Assembly (NCBI GenBank): GCA_041476545.1
Contig: JBGOTP010000211.1
Location: forward strand, 1 to 9,138
DNA from: JBGOTP01 sp041476545
GTDB lineage: Bacteria; Acidobacteriota; Vicinamibacteria; Vicinamibacterales; CAVVIG01
Reading direction: 5' to 3'
DNA length: 9,138 bases
The notes under the pieces are model-generated. The model worked only from the letters and a program-made list of their open reading frames with translations. It was not told the origin of the DNA and made no database searches. Both the position numbers and the translations under genes were made by a program. Below are positions 1-6,302 of the stretch, piece after piece. Position 1 is the first letter of the stretch. Every line of letters begins with the position of its first letter.

Positions 1-363
1 AACGGGGTCGGTGGGCTCCGGCCAGTACACACGCGAGAGGTAATGCAGGGCAATCCCCATCCCCCACCGGTTCTGCGCCGTCCAGAACAAGAACCCGATC
101 ATCACGACAAAGGCCAGGAGCGCCAGCATCCGATGCTCGCGACCGATGCCAAAGTAGATCACGGCGATGATCGCCGCAATCGGCAGGCGATCGCCGATGA
201 TCGTGAAGGCCCACGTGTCCCCCGGGTTGCGCTCGTAGACGAGGCCGCACACGCTGCAGGTCGGTAGATGATCCAGTCCCGAGAATAGCGCGCCGCGCCC
301 GCAGTGTGGACAGCGCCTTTGCAGCCCTCGTCGAAGGGCGACGACGATGAGATGCGAGCGCAT
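1..363 (-). CDS. DUF983-like zinc-ribbon membrane protein (C-terminus beyond window)
   Basis: The frame is open from an ATG to the window edge, giving 121 residues without a stop. It starts MRSHLIVVALRRGLQRRCPH. Two CxxC pairs (C18/C21 and C36/C39) form a treble-clef or zinc-ribbon head with the CPxCGxGxLF signature of DUF983. A GDTWAF segment follows, then two hydrophobic stretches at about residues 56-76 and 81-98 that look like membrane helices. DUF983 proteins are small membrane proteins of unknown function. The ATG lies 3 bp after the stop of the upstream VOC gene, which suggests translational coupling. The family call rests on motif layout only; the C-terminus is not visible. Confidence 0.75.
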   Translation of the reverse strand, partial: MRSHLIVVALRRGLQRRCPHCGRGALFSGLDHLPTCSVCGLVYERNPGDTWAFTIIGDRLPIAAIIAVIYFGIGREHRMLALLAFVVMIGFLFWTAQNRWGMGIALHYLSRVYWPEPTDPV

Positions 364-366
364 GCG

Positions 367-1227
367 TCATGCCACCATGAACAGCAACGCATTGCCCGAC
401 GGATCGCGCGTCAACAGTCCACCCTCGGCCGGCTTCGCGGCGACATGCGCGGCGCGCAGACGCCGCGCCACCTCCTCGAGCGCCATCGCACTCGGGAGGC
501 GCACGACGAAGTGCCTGAGCCCGATCGCGCCCGGCGGAGGCGGAGGCGCACCCACGCCTGCCCAGGTGTTCAACCCGATGTGGTGGTGGTAGCCGCCGGC
601 CGACACGAACAGCGCAGCCTGGCCGTAGCGCTGCATCACATCGAACCCGAGCACGGCGACGTAGAAATGTTCCGCCACGTCCAGTCGGGATACGTGCAGG
701 TGCACGTGCCCCATCCGGGTGTCCGCCGGAAGGCCGTTCGACAATCCCGCGCGTTCCCCAGCCCGTTCCGCCAGTTCGCTCAGCAACGCTTCGACATCCA
801 GCGGATCGGTGGTCATGTGCAGCCGCCCGTCCACCATCGGCCACTCGTGCCTCGAACGATCTCGATAGATTTCGATGCCGTTACCATCCGGATCGGCCAG
901 GTACAGTGATTCACTGACGCCGTGATCGGCGAAGCCCTGCATCACCGTCTCCGTGTCGACGAGGCGCCGGAGCGCATGCGCCAGCGCCAGACGGGATGGG
1001 ACCAGGACCGCGAAGTGATAGAGACCGGTTGTGCCGTGGACGCGCGGCGCCGCCGCCGACGCCGTCAGCACGAGCAGATCCGATCCGCCGACGCCAACCC
1101 GGGCCGTCGACCCAGTGCGATCATGGAGCGCGAAGCCGAGATGGATTTCGTAGAAACGGATCGACCGATCGAGATCGGCAATCGTGAGATGGACCGACCC
1201 GATGGCGGTCGCGGGGTCAATCGGCAT
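367..1227 (-). CDS. Two-module VOC protein, CatE-type extradiol dioxygenase-like
   Basis: The 286-residue protein is built from two vicinal-oxygen-chelate halves. The N-terminal half carries VHLTI (H13), GLYHFAVL (H71) and DPDGNGIEIYRDR (E119), a complete His-His-Glu metal triad by position. The C-terminal half starts at about residue 168 with LPADTRMGHVHLHVS, then YHHHIGLNTW and LRHFVV. Its last strand reads DPSGNALLF, with leucine where the metal glutamate would be. The layout and these signatures match the Bacillus CatE (YfiE) group, annotated as catechol-2,3-dioxygenase or glyoxalase-like, which cleave aromatic diols or related substrates using Fe(II) or Mn(II). The substrate cannot be told from sequence. 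The gene follows P1 across a 38-bp gap containing a hairpin, and its stop lies 3 bp before the DUF983-like start. The Shine-Dalgarno site is weak (GGAAA). Confidence 0.85.
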   Translation of the reverse strand: MPIDPATAIGSVHLTIADLDRSIRFYEIHLGFALHDRTGSTARVGVGGSDLLVLTASAAAPRVHGTTGLYHFAVLVPSRLALAHALRRLVDTETVMQGFADHGVSESLYLADPDGNGIEIYRDRSRHEWPMVDGRLHMTTDPLDVEALLSELAERAGERAGLSNGLPADTRMGHVHLHVSRLDVAEHFYVAVLGFDVMQRYGQAALFVSAGGYHHHIGLNTWAGVGAPPPPPGAIGLRHFVVRLPSAMALEEVARRLRAAHVAAKPAEGGLLTRDPSGNALLFMVA

Positions 1228-1245
1228 CGGGTTTCCGCGGTCCGA

Positions 1246-1265
1246 GGTCCGGCTAAAGCCGGACC
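1246..1265. repeat. Perfect inverted repeat directly after the P1 stop (REP-like hairpin)
   Basis: GGTCCGGCT and AGCCGGACC are perfect 9-bp arms separated by AA; folded as RNA this gives an 8-bp stem with a four-base loop. It abuts the TAG stop of P1 and fills half of the 38-bp gap to the VOC gene. No T-run follows on the minus strand, so it is not a classic Rho-independent terminator. It could be a dispersed REP-type repeat, an mRNA 3'-end stabiliser or a weak attenuator between P1 and the VOC gene. Confidence 0.7.
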
Positions 1266-2312
1266 CTACTTTCCATTGACCTGCTTCGCCGCCTCGGCCT
1301 CTTCCGCGCGCGCGTTGGTCAGGCTGTTCTTCATGCCGTAATTCCCCTCATGGCAGGCGTATTCGTACAGCCCCTCGCTTGTCACCATCGGCACTTCAAT
1401 CGTCCACGGCCGGGTCCACGTCGTCGGATCCTCGACGGTGACGTGATACAGGATCCCATCGGCCGCGACGCGCGTGAAGCGCTCGACCAGGCGGAGGTTG
1501 GCGCCCGATCCGCGGTAGTTGGTCTTGTCCGAGAAGTTCGTCGTTTCGACAACGAGCGTGTCGCCATCCCAGTGTCCACGCGAATCGCCCATCCAGCGAC
1601 GGATGGTCGACGACAGGTGCGCGCGTCCGTCGAGCGGAACGATCCGCGCCTCGTGGATCATCTCCATGAGTATCACGACGTAGCCCGGGCTCTGCACGAT
1701 CTGGATGTTGCTGTTGTACGGGCCGGGCAGCATCGCCTCCGGCAGTTGCCGTGCGACGCAGCGCTCCCAGAGATTGAGATTCTCGGGAGCATCCAGTGGA
1801 CCATGTTGCGCAGCCTGAGCCCGGCGCGCCGCCTCCCGCTTCTGCGCGTCCGGCGTCATCGACGGAACACGGCCATCCGGCGGATCGATGATGAGCGAAG
1901 TCCGGTGGCTGCCGACGACCTTGGTGCCGTAGTCGAGCCACCAATACGGGTGAATGGACACCCCGCGCCCGCCTGGTGTCCGCTCGAGTTCCTCCGCACG
2001 GCGTTCCAGTTCGGCGGCTTCCTGGTCGGTGAGGAACTCCTTCCCGGCGAATTGACGCGGCCGTTCGAGCGGCGTCGCCGAACGGAAGTCCCAGATCCCG
2101 TGCAAGTCCGGGTGACCGTCCAGCGTGCGCGGCGGGGTCCAAGCTTTTGGCACCGCGGTCCTGGCCGATGGCGACTTCGGCGTGGCCACGGCCGCCTTCG
2201 CTCCAGTCGACGGCGCCGGAGCGCGCGGCGTGACCGGCGCCTGGCCGGCGACCGATGCGGCCGTCAACGCAAGCGTCGCAGCGGCGAGCACGAGTGCGCT
2301 CGGTTGTTTCAT
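1266..2312 (-). CDS. Secreted protein of unknown function, paralog P1
   Basis: The preferred start is the ATG opening MKQPSALVLAAATLALTA, which gives a clean Sec signal peptide (MKQ, a hydrophobic run, then AGQAP) and 348 residues. A TTG 21 bp upstream would add seven residues; a purine-rich AGGAAGGTGG sits between the two. After a Pro/Ala/Lys linker (about 25-60) come conserved blocks: DLHGIW (69-74), a WWLDYGTKVV block, SLIIDPPDGRVP, WERC (C185), YNSNIQI, MIHEAR (218-223), WMGDSRGHWDGDTLVVETT, ERFTRV, TRPWT and YEYACHEGNY (C320). The same blocks occur in the same order in P2 and P3, so this is a local gene family. The two conserved cysteines may form a disulfide in the periplasm. I recognise the family as frequent in Acidobacteriota but know no reaction for it. 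It follows the NHL gene at 67 bp. Confidence 0.88.
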   Translation of the reverse strand: MKQPSALVLAAATLALTAASVAGQAPVTPRAPAPSTGAKAAVATPKSPSARTAVPKAWTPPRTLDGHPDLHGIWDFRSATPLERPRQFAGKEFLTDQEAAELERRAEELERTPGGRGVSIHPYWWLDYGTKVVGSHRTSLIIDPPDGRVPSMTPDAQKREAARRAQAAQHGPLDAPENLNLWERCVARQLPEAMLPGPYNSNIQIVQSPGYVVILMEMIHEARIVPLDGRAHLSSTIRRWMGDSRGHWDGDTLVVETTNFSDKTNYRGSGANLRLVERFTRVAADGILYHVTVEDPTTWTRPWTIEVPMVTSEGLYEYACHEGNYGMKNSLTNARAEEAEAAKQVNGK

Positions 2313-2345
2313 CGTCTTCACCACCTTCCTCAAGCCGCTCGCGTG

Positions 2346-2387
2346 AACTTCTAACTTCTAACTTCTAACTTCTGACTTCTCACTTCT
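2346..2387. repeat. Heptamer micro-repeat over the NHL stop codon
   Basis: Six consecutive 7-bp units on the plus strand: AACTTCT four times, then GACTTCT and CACTTCT. The TGA stop of the NHL gene lies inside the array, so the last sense codons (KK) and the 3' untranslated part share the repeat. The same grammar (ACTTYTN) recurs at the end of P3. Confidence 0.9.
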
Positions 2388-3426
2388 TGACGTACTTCTT
2401 CATGTCCCGCGGGCCGACTTCCGCGCCGTACACGTTGCCCTGACGATCCACCGCAACGCCCTCCGACGAACTCGACCCGCCGCTCGGGTTCGGATCGGGA
2501 ATATACCCGACGACCTTGCCGTCCTTGACGCTGCCGAAGCGAATGCCCCGCTTCACTCCGGGATTGAAGCCATAGCCGTCGGGACCGCCGGCGTCCGTCG
2601 ATTCCGAATCCGTGACGTACAACATGTCGTTGCGATCGATGAAGACGCCGCTCGGCCGGCCGAACTGCTTCCACGAGGCCAGCAGCTTCCCATTCTGATC
2701 GAACACCTGCACGCGATTGTTCGTGCGATCGCCGACAAACAGCCGTCCCGCGGAGTCCATCGCAAGCGCATGCGGACCTTCAAGATTCTCCGGCCCGGTG
2801 CCGTGTGAGCCCCAGCTCTTGATGAACTTGCCGGTCTTGTCGAACTTGACGATGCGCGCATTCGTGGGATTGTTGGCGCCGCCGTGACCATCGGCCACGA
2901 AGATGTCGCCGTTTGGCGCCACGAACACGTCGGACGGCTGATTGAACGTATCAGGGCCGTTGCCGGCGACACCGGGCGTGCCGAGCGTCAGCAGCACTTT
3001 GCCGTCGGGCGAAAATTTGCGGACCGTCTGTCCTTTTCGCGGCATGCTGTTCTGGTCGGTCACCCAAACGTTGCCGTCTTTGTCCACGCCAATCCCGTGC
3101 GGGAAATTGAACATCTCGGCGCCAAAGCTTCCGAGCAGCTTGCCAGACGTGTCGAAATGCAGAATCGGCGCGACGGTTGAGGTGCCGCAGGTGTTCGCGC
3201 CGCACCGGTCGTACGCCCAGATGGTCCCGTCGGGCGCGATGTCGACGCCGGCCGTCGACCCCCATTTCCGGCCGTCAGGCAGTTGGCCCCAGCTCACACC
3301 TGGCTTGTACGGATTCGGCTCGTCATTTTTCGGCGCATAGCTGGCTTGCGCGAACGCCGTGCCCGCGCCCAGCGCACACACGAGCGCGCCTGCGAACAGC
3401 ATCACCACGATTCGTGTCTTCTGCAT
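2380..3426 (-). CDS. Secreted NHL-repeat six-bladed beta-propeller, peptidyl-amidoglycolate-lyase-like
   Basis: The 348-residue protein has a signal peptide (MQKTRIVVMLFAGALVCALG, probable cleavage after AFA at residue 26). NHL-type blades then repeat a pattern of (V/A)D/A-x-x-G-x-(V/I)(W/F/Y)V-x-D: GVDIAPDGTIWAYD, GVDKDGNVWVTD, FVAPNGDIFVADG, AMDSAGRLFVGDR, FIDRNDMLYVTD and AVDRQGNVYGAE. The run PSDVFVAPNGDIFVADG..NARIVKFDKTGKFIKSWG..GPHALAMD resembles the lyase domain of peptidylglycine amidating enzymes. H110 (FPHGIGVD) and H219 (GPHALAMD) could be metal ligands, and C75/C80 could form a disulfide. A binding or scaffold propeller without catalysis remains possible. The ATG is preferred over a GTG 12 bp upstream because GAGGA stands five bases before the ATG, while the GTG overlaps the P2 stop. 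P2 ends 11 bp upstream, so the two are probably co-transcribed. Confidence 0.87.
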   Translation of the reverse strand: MQKTRIVVMLFAGALVCALGAGTAFAQASYAPKNDEPNPYKPGVSWGQLPDGRKWGSTAGVDIAPDGTIWAYDRCGANTCGTSTVAPILHFDTSGKLLGSFGAEMFNFPHGIGVDKDGNVWVTDQNSMPRKGQTVRKFSPDGKVLLTLGTPGVAGNGPDTFNQPSDVFVAPNGDIFVADGHGGANNPTNARIVKFDKTGKFIKSWGSHGTGPENLEGPHALAMDSAGRLFVGDRTNNRVQVFDQNGKLLASWKQFGRPSGVFIDRNDMLYVTDSESTDAGGPDGYGFNPGVKRGIRFGSVKDGKVVGYIPDPNPSGGSSSSEGVAVDRQGNVYGAEVGPRDMKKYVKK

Positions 3427-3431
3427 GTGAG

Positions 3432-3436
3432 TCCTC
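3432..3436 (-). promoter_or_regulatory. Shine-Dalgarno site that fixes the NHL gene start
   Basis: GAGGA on the minus strand lies five bases upstream of the ATG opening MQKTRIVV. It directly follows the TAG of P2, so terminating ribosomes could reinitiate here. It rules against the in-frame GTG that overlaps the P2 stop codon. Confidence 0.7.
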
Positions 3437-3437
3437 A

Positions 3438-4460
3438 CTAATCCTTCGCGCCCTGTTTGTTCGTCGCGCCTTCCGCGGGTGCGTCCTCGGCACGCGCGTT
3501 GCGCAGGATGTTGAGCAGTCCGTAATTCCCTTCATGACAGGCGTACTCGTACATCTCGCCGTCGTTCGTCACAAGCGGAACATCGACGGTCCATGGCCGC
3601 AGCCAGGTCCCCGGATCGTCCACGGTGAAACGGTAGTCAATCCTGTTGGCATCCACCCGCGTGAAGCGCTCGACCAGGTGCAGGCCCGCGCCGGATCCGT
3701 GGAAGCTCACTTTGTCTGAAAAATTCGTCGTGTCGACGACGAGCGTATTCCCGTCCCAGCGTCCGCGAGAATCGCCCATCCAGGAACGGAGCGTCTGCGG
3801 CGCATGCGGATGCCCATCAAGAGGAATGATGCGCGCGTCGTGGATCATTTCCATGACGATCACCGCATAACCCGGTGTCTGAAGAATCTGGATGTTGTTG
3901 TTGTAGCCGGCCGGCAGCATCCCTTCGGGCAGACCGCGCGTAATGCAACGTTCCCACACGCTGCGATCTTCCGGGCCATCGGCGGGACCTCGTCCACGGG
4001 TTGCGCCGCGACGGTCGGCGTTCCTCTTCTGAGCCTCCGCCGTCAACGGAGGGATCCTGCCGTCGGTCGGGTCGATGATCAAGGAAGACCGGTGGGTTCC
4101 GACCACCTTCGTCCCATAGTCCAGCCACCATGGCGGATGCACGGAGGGCAGCGTGCGGGCATCGCCGGGCGGACGACCGTCCTCGCGTTCCGCGGCCTGC
4201 CGTTCGAGATCCGCGATTTCGGCATCGGTCAGAAATTCTCTTCCGGCAAACTCTTTCGGACGCTCGAGCGGCGTCAAGGTACGGTAATCCCAGGTGCCCT
4301 GGAGATCCGGCTGACCGTCGGGTGTGCGAGGCGGCGTCCAGGCCTTCGCAGTCTTTGCCGGCGGTTTCGACGCGGTGATCGGCGCCTGACCGGCAAGCGA
4401 TGCGGCCGTCAATGCCAGGGCTGCGGATACGAGACCGCCGAGCGTCTTCATCCCCTTCAT
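3438..4460 (-). CDS. Secreted protein of unknown function, paralog P2
   Basis: The chosen ATG opens MKGMKTLGGLVSAALALTAA and has a GGGGG Shine-Dalgarno run six bases upstream, giving 340 residues. A longer frame of 17 more residues lacks such a site. The signal peptide ends near LAGQAP. The conserved blocks match P1 closely: DLQGTWDYRTLTPLERP, WWLDYGTKVVGTHRSSLIID, VWERC (C172), YNNNIQI, EMIHDARIIPLDG, WMGDSRGRWDGNTLVVDTT, ERFTRVDA, TWLRPWT and YEYACHEGNYG (304-314). P1 and P2 are nearer to each other than to P3, sharing WMGDSRG, TNFSDK and HEGNYG. The NHL gene follows 11 bp downstream, suggesting that a P2-type protein and the propeller act together in the periplasm; this is inference from spacing. 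Function unknown. Confidence 0.88.
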   Translation of the reverse strand: MKGMKTLGGLVSAALALTAASLAGQAPITASKPPAKTAKAWTPPRTPDGQPDLQGTWDYRTLTPLERPKEFAGREFLTDAEIADLERQAAEREDGRPPGDARTLPSVHPPWWLDYGTKVVGTHRSSLIIDPTDGRIPPLTAEAQKRNADRRGATRGRGPADGPEDRSVWERCITRGLPEGMLPAGYNNNIQILQTPGYAVIVMEMIHDARIIPLDGHPHAPQTLRSWMGDSRGRWDGNTLVVDTTNFSDKVSFHGSGAGLHLVERFTRVDANRIDYRFTVDDPGTWLRPWTVDVPLVTNDGEMYEYACHEGNYGLLNILRNARAEDAPAEGATNKQGAKD

Positions 4461-4470
4461 CCCAATCCCC

Positions 4471-4575
4471 CTACGGTGCCGTGATACGCGGCTCGACCAC
4501 TGTCCCGTCAAGAAGAACGACGACCACGAAATTGCCGCCCCCCGAGAGGCGGCGACCGCCGACGTTTCTCGTCAT
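4471..4575 (-). CDS. Possible 34-residue small ORF upstream of P2
   Basis: An ATG-to-TAG frame begins just after the heptamer array and stops 10 bp before the P2 start. It encodes a short basic head (MTRNVGGRRLSGGG), a hydrophobic NFVVVVLLDGTVVE stretch and a polar end. Its TAG overlaps the GGGGG Shine-Dalgarno region of P2, so it could act as a leader peptide or be a remnant of a larger gene. In GC-rich DNA open frames of this length are common and no Shine-Dalgarno site is evident, so it may be fortuitous. No family recognised. Confidence 0.2.
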   Translation of the reverse strand: MTRNVGGRRLSGGGNFVVVVLLDGTVVEPRITAP

Positions 4576-4576
4576 C

Positions 4577-4618
4577 ACTTCTTACTTTTTACTTCTCACT
4601 TTTCACTTTTCACTTTCT
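4577..4618. repeat. Heptamer micro-repeat over the P3 stop codon
   Basis: Six 7-bp units on the plus strand: ACTTCTT, ACTTTTT, ACTTCTC, ACTTTTC, ACTTTTC, ACTTTCT. The P3 stop (TGA at 4596-4598) lies inside, and the last residues of P3 (KVKSEK) are encoded by the repeat. It is the same type as the array at the NHL stop but more diverged. Confidence 0.85.
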
Positions 4619-5678
4619 CCATCGCTCTTCCTCCCCTGAGCACGTTCTCCACCGCGTGATTCCCTTCGTGGCAGGCATACTCGAAGATCTGATACCCATC
4701 GTCTCTCGTCAGCGGCAGCGCCACCTTCCAGGGTCGCGTGTACACGTTCGGATCGTCGACCGTCACCTCGTAGCTGATCGTGGCGGCGTCGACGCGCGTG
4801 AAGCGCTCGACGATATGCAGCGCCTCGCTTTGCGGAATGCCTTTGATGCGCGCCGTGGAGGCGCTGGTCGCGATCCAGCCCTTGTCGTTGTAATTGGTGG
4901 TGTCGACGACCAGCGTCTGACCTTCCCAGTGCCCGCGCGGATCTCCCGTCCAGAGGCGCACGCTCGACGGCAGATGCGGACGGCCGTCGACGGGAATGAT
5001 CCGCGCCTCGTGAATCATCTCGGAGGTGATCACGACGTAACCGGGCGTCTGGACAATCTGATACGCGTTGTTGTAGCCGGCCGGAAACATGGTGCCCGGC
5101 ACGCCGCGCGTGATGCACCGGTCCCAGACGCTCATGAATTCGTACGAGTCGCTGTTTCGAGCCGCGGCCTCGTCGCGGTGCTTCTCGGCTTCCGGTTTCA
5201 CCGGCACGCGACCATCCGGCGGGTCGACCACGAGTGAGGTTTGTCTCGTCGAGACGACCTTGGTGCCGGAGTCGAACCAGAACTGGTTGTAGCTGCCGAC
5301 GTCTCCTGGAGTATTTCGATCGGAGGCCAGCGCTCGCTGCGCGGTCTGCGCTTCGAGGGCCGCGGCTTCCTGTTCGGTGAGAAACGGTTTCCCGGCATAT
5401 CGCGCGGGCCGTTCAAACGGTGTGATGGTGGCGTTTGTCCAGGTGCCCTGTAGATCCGCCTGGCCGTCGGGCGTGTGAGATGGCGTCCAGGCCTTGGCCG
5501 GCGCGGTCGTCTTCAATGCCGGCGGTTTCGAGGCGGGGGCCGGAGCCTGACCGGCGAGTGCAACGGTGGTGAACAGAGCGGCGCACATCATCGAAGCCAT
5601 CGCGCCCGCCAACACCTTCTGTGACCCTCGCGAACCCCCTGAACCTTGTGAACCCCGTGAACCTCGTAAGGTATGCAC
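4596..5678 (-). CDS. Secreted protein of unknown function, paralog P3
   Basis: The protein has 360 residues if read from the GTG at 5676-5678. This start keeps a positively charged head before the hydrophobic signal segment (about 22-42, ending LAGQAP), but the head is made of RGS/QGS/GGS triplets encoded by the nonamer array. An ATG at 5598-5600 would give a 334-residue form with an uncharged signal peptide. The start is therefore open. The body matches P1 and P2: DLQGTW (75-80), SLVVDPPDGRVP, VWDRC (C188), YNNAYQIVQTPGYVV, EMIHEARIIP, WTGDPRGHWEGQTLVVDTT, ERFTRVDA, TRPWK and YACHEGN (334-340). It is the most diverged of the three, with an extra loop at about 267-285 and EGNHAVENVL in place of EGNYG. 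The tail KVKSEK comes from a heptamer repeat. Function unknown; probably periplasmic. Confidence 0.85.
   Translation of the reverse strand: MHTLRGSRGSQGSGGSRGSQKVLAGAMASMMCAALFTTVALAGQAPAPASKPPALKTTAPAKAWTPSHTPDGQADLQGTWTNATITPFERPARYAGKPFLTEQEAAALEAQTAQRALASDRNTPGDVGSYNQFWFDSGTKVVSTRQTSLVVDPPDGRVPVKPEAEKHRDEAAARNSDSYEFMSVWDRCITRGVPGTMFPAGYNNAYQIVQTPGYVVITSEMIHEARIIPVDGRPHLPSSVRLWTGDPRGHWEGQTLVVDTTNYNDKGWIATSASTARIKGIPQSEALHIVERFTRVDAATISYEVTVDDPNVYTRPWKVALPLTRDDGYQIFEYACHEGNHAVENVLRGGRAMEKVKSEK
5621..5665. repeat. Nonamer micro-repeat at the P3 5' end
   Basis: Five 9-bp units on the plus strand with consensus GTGAACCYC: GTGACCCTC, GCGAACCCC, CTGAACCTT, GTGAACCCC, GTGAACCTC. Because 9 is a multiple of 3, it encodes tripeptides (RGS, QGS, GGS) if P3 starts at the GTG; otherwise it lies in the 5' untranslated region. 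Unlike the heptamer arrays it sits at a gene start. Confidence 0.85.
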
Positions 5679-5821
5679 GCCCCGAGTGTACGGTATCGGT
5701 TGCCAGGTGGATCCACGATTTCGCGCCAGAGGACTCGGATTCGGGACCGTCTCCCGTGAGACGAAGGCAAAGCGAACATGGCCACGGCTTCTTCCTGGAC
5801 CCGGGCGCCGTTCTCTGAGTG

Positions 5822-6154
5822 TTACGGCGTGTCGCCGTCCCCCTCGGTCGCGATCTCTTCCAATTCGTCGTCGGACTCGTAGAGGACTGTCATCGCGTCG
5901 TGGGCCTCACTGACGATGTCGAGCGTCTTGCGCGTCAAGTCGACCGAGTGCTGCGCCGCGACTACGGCCTCGCGCGTGGCGTCGATCATGCGTGTGGCCG
6001 CGGCAAGACCATCGCGCGTCGACCCGATCGTGCGTCGGTCGGCGTCGAGCGTGTCGCGCAGACTGGCGATGGACTCCCCCTGGAGATCGTGTAGTTTGCG
6101 GTGCGTCTCCCGCAGTCTTCGTTGCACCGCGCGGAGACGTTCGGCGTCTCTCAT
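5822..6154 (-). CDS. Small coiled-coil protein with 14-residue repeats, unknown function
   Basis: The 110-residue protein is soluble and almost wholly helical by eye, without signal peptide or membrane segment. Residues 32-87 contain four 14-residue units, two heptads each, starting LRDTLDAD, TRDGLAAA, TREAVVAA and TRKTLDIV at residues 32, 46, 60 and 74. The first 30 residues are strongly basic (RLRAVQRRLRETHRK) and the last 17 acidic (ESDDELEEIATEGDGD). This suggests a charged, oligomerising coiled coil. The ATG is chosen because a TTGAAG-N17-TACAGT promoter ends seven bases upstream. The same frame runs on upstream to an ATG at 6476-6478 without a stop, but that extension is 21-bp repeat and Cys/Trp-containing sequence unlike a protein. 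P3 follows 143 bp downstream. Family not recognised. Confidence 0.7.
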   Translation of the reverse strand: MRDAERLRAVQRRLRETHRKLHDLQGESIASLRDTLDADRRTIGSTRDGLAAATRMIDATREAVVAAQHSVDLTRKTLDIVSEAHDAMTVLYESDDELEEIATEGDGDTP

Positions 6155-6161
6155 GACCCCA

Positions 6162-6190
6162 ACTGTACACTTTGCTCCGCGCCGCTTCAA
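6162..6190 (-). promoter_or_regulatory. Sigma70-type promoter of the coiled-coil gene, possibly leaderless
   Basis: On the minus strand TTGAAG (6185-6190) and TACAGT (6162-6167) are separated by exactly 17 bp. The -10 box ends seven bases before the ATG, so transcription would start at or beside the start codon. The coding start has only a GGGG run two bases upstream and no well-spaced Shine-Dalgarno site, which fits a leaderless message. Confidence 0.5.
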
Positions 6191-6302
6191 TGGAGCTGAC
6201 ACTCGCTCGTGGGGGAAAACGCCGCGCCTGAATCTCCAGCACACGCCGGTAGCTGACACGATGTCCGAAGAGCGCAGATTGGCGGCATGAACCCAAACGA
6301 CA

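Noticed and set aside
304..909. Plus-strand frame of about 200 codons over the VOC gene
   Set aside because: It lies antisense to a well-supported VOC gene; the translation is Arg/His-rich without motifs, as expected from the opposite strand of GC-rich coding DNA.
1350..2354. Plus-strand frame of 334 codons opposite P1
   Set aside because: The minus strand carries a signal peptide and blocks conserved in P2 and P3. The plus frame is an Arg-rich shadow.
3804..4484. Plus-strand frame of 226 codons opposite P2
   Set aside because: It is a shadow of P2; a similar frame occurs opposite P1 because the paralogs share codon pattern.
5707..5716. Perfect 10-bp palindrome GTGGATCCAC upstream of P3
   Set aside because: It could be an operator, but a single 10-bp palindrome without a second copy or well-supported promoter is too weak to call.
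5748..5763. Hairpin CGTCTC-CCGT-GAGACG between the coiled-coil gene and P3
   Set aside because: The 6-bp stem has no T-run on either strand, so it is not supported as a terminator.
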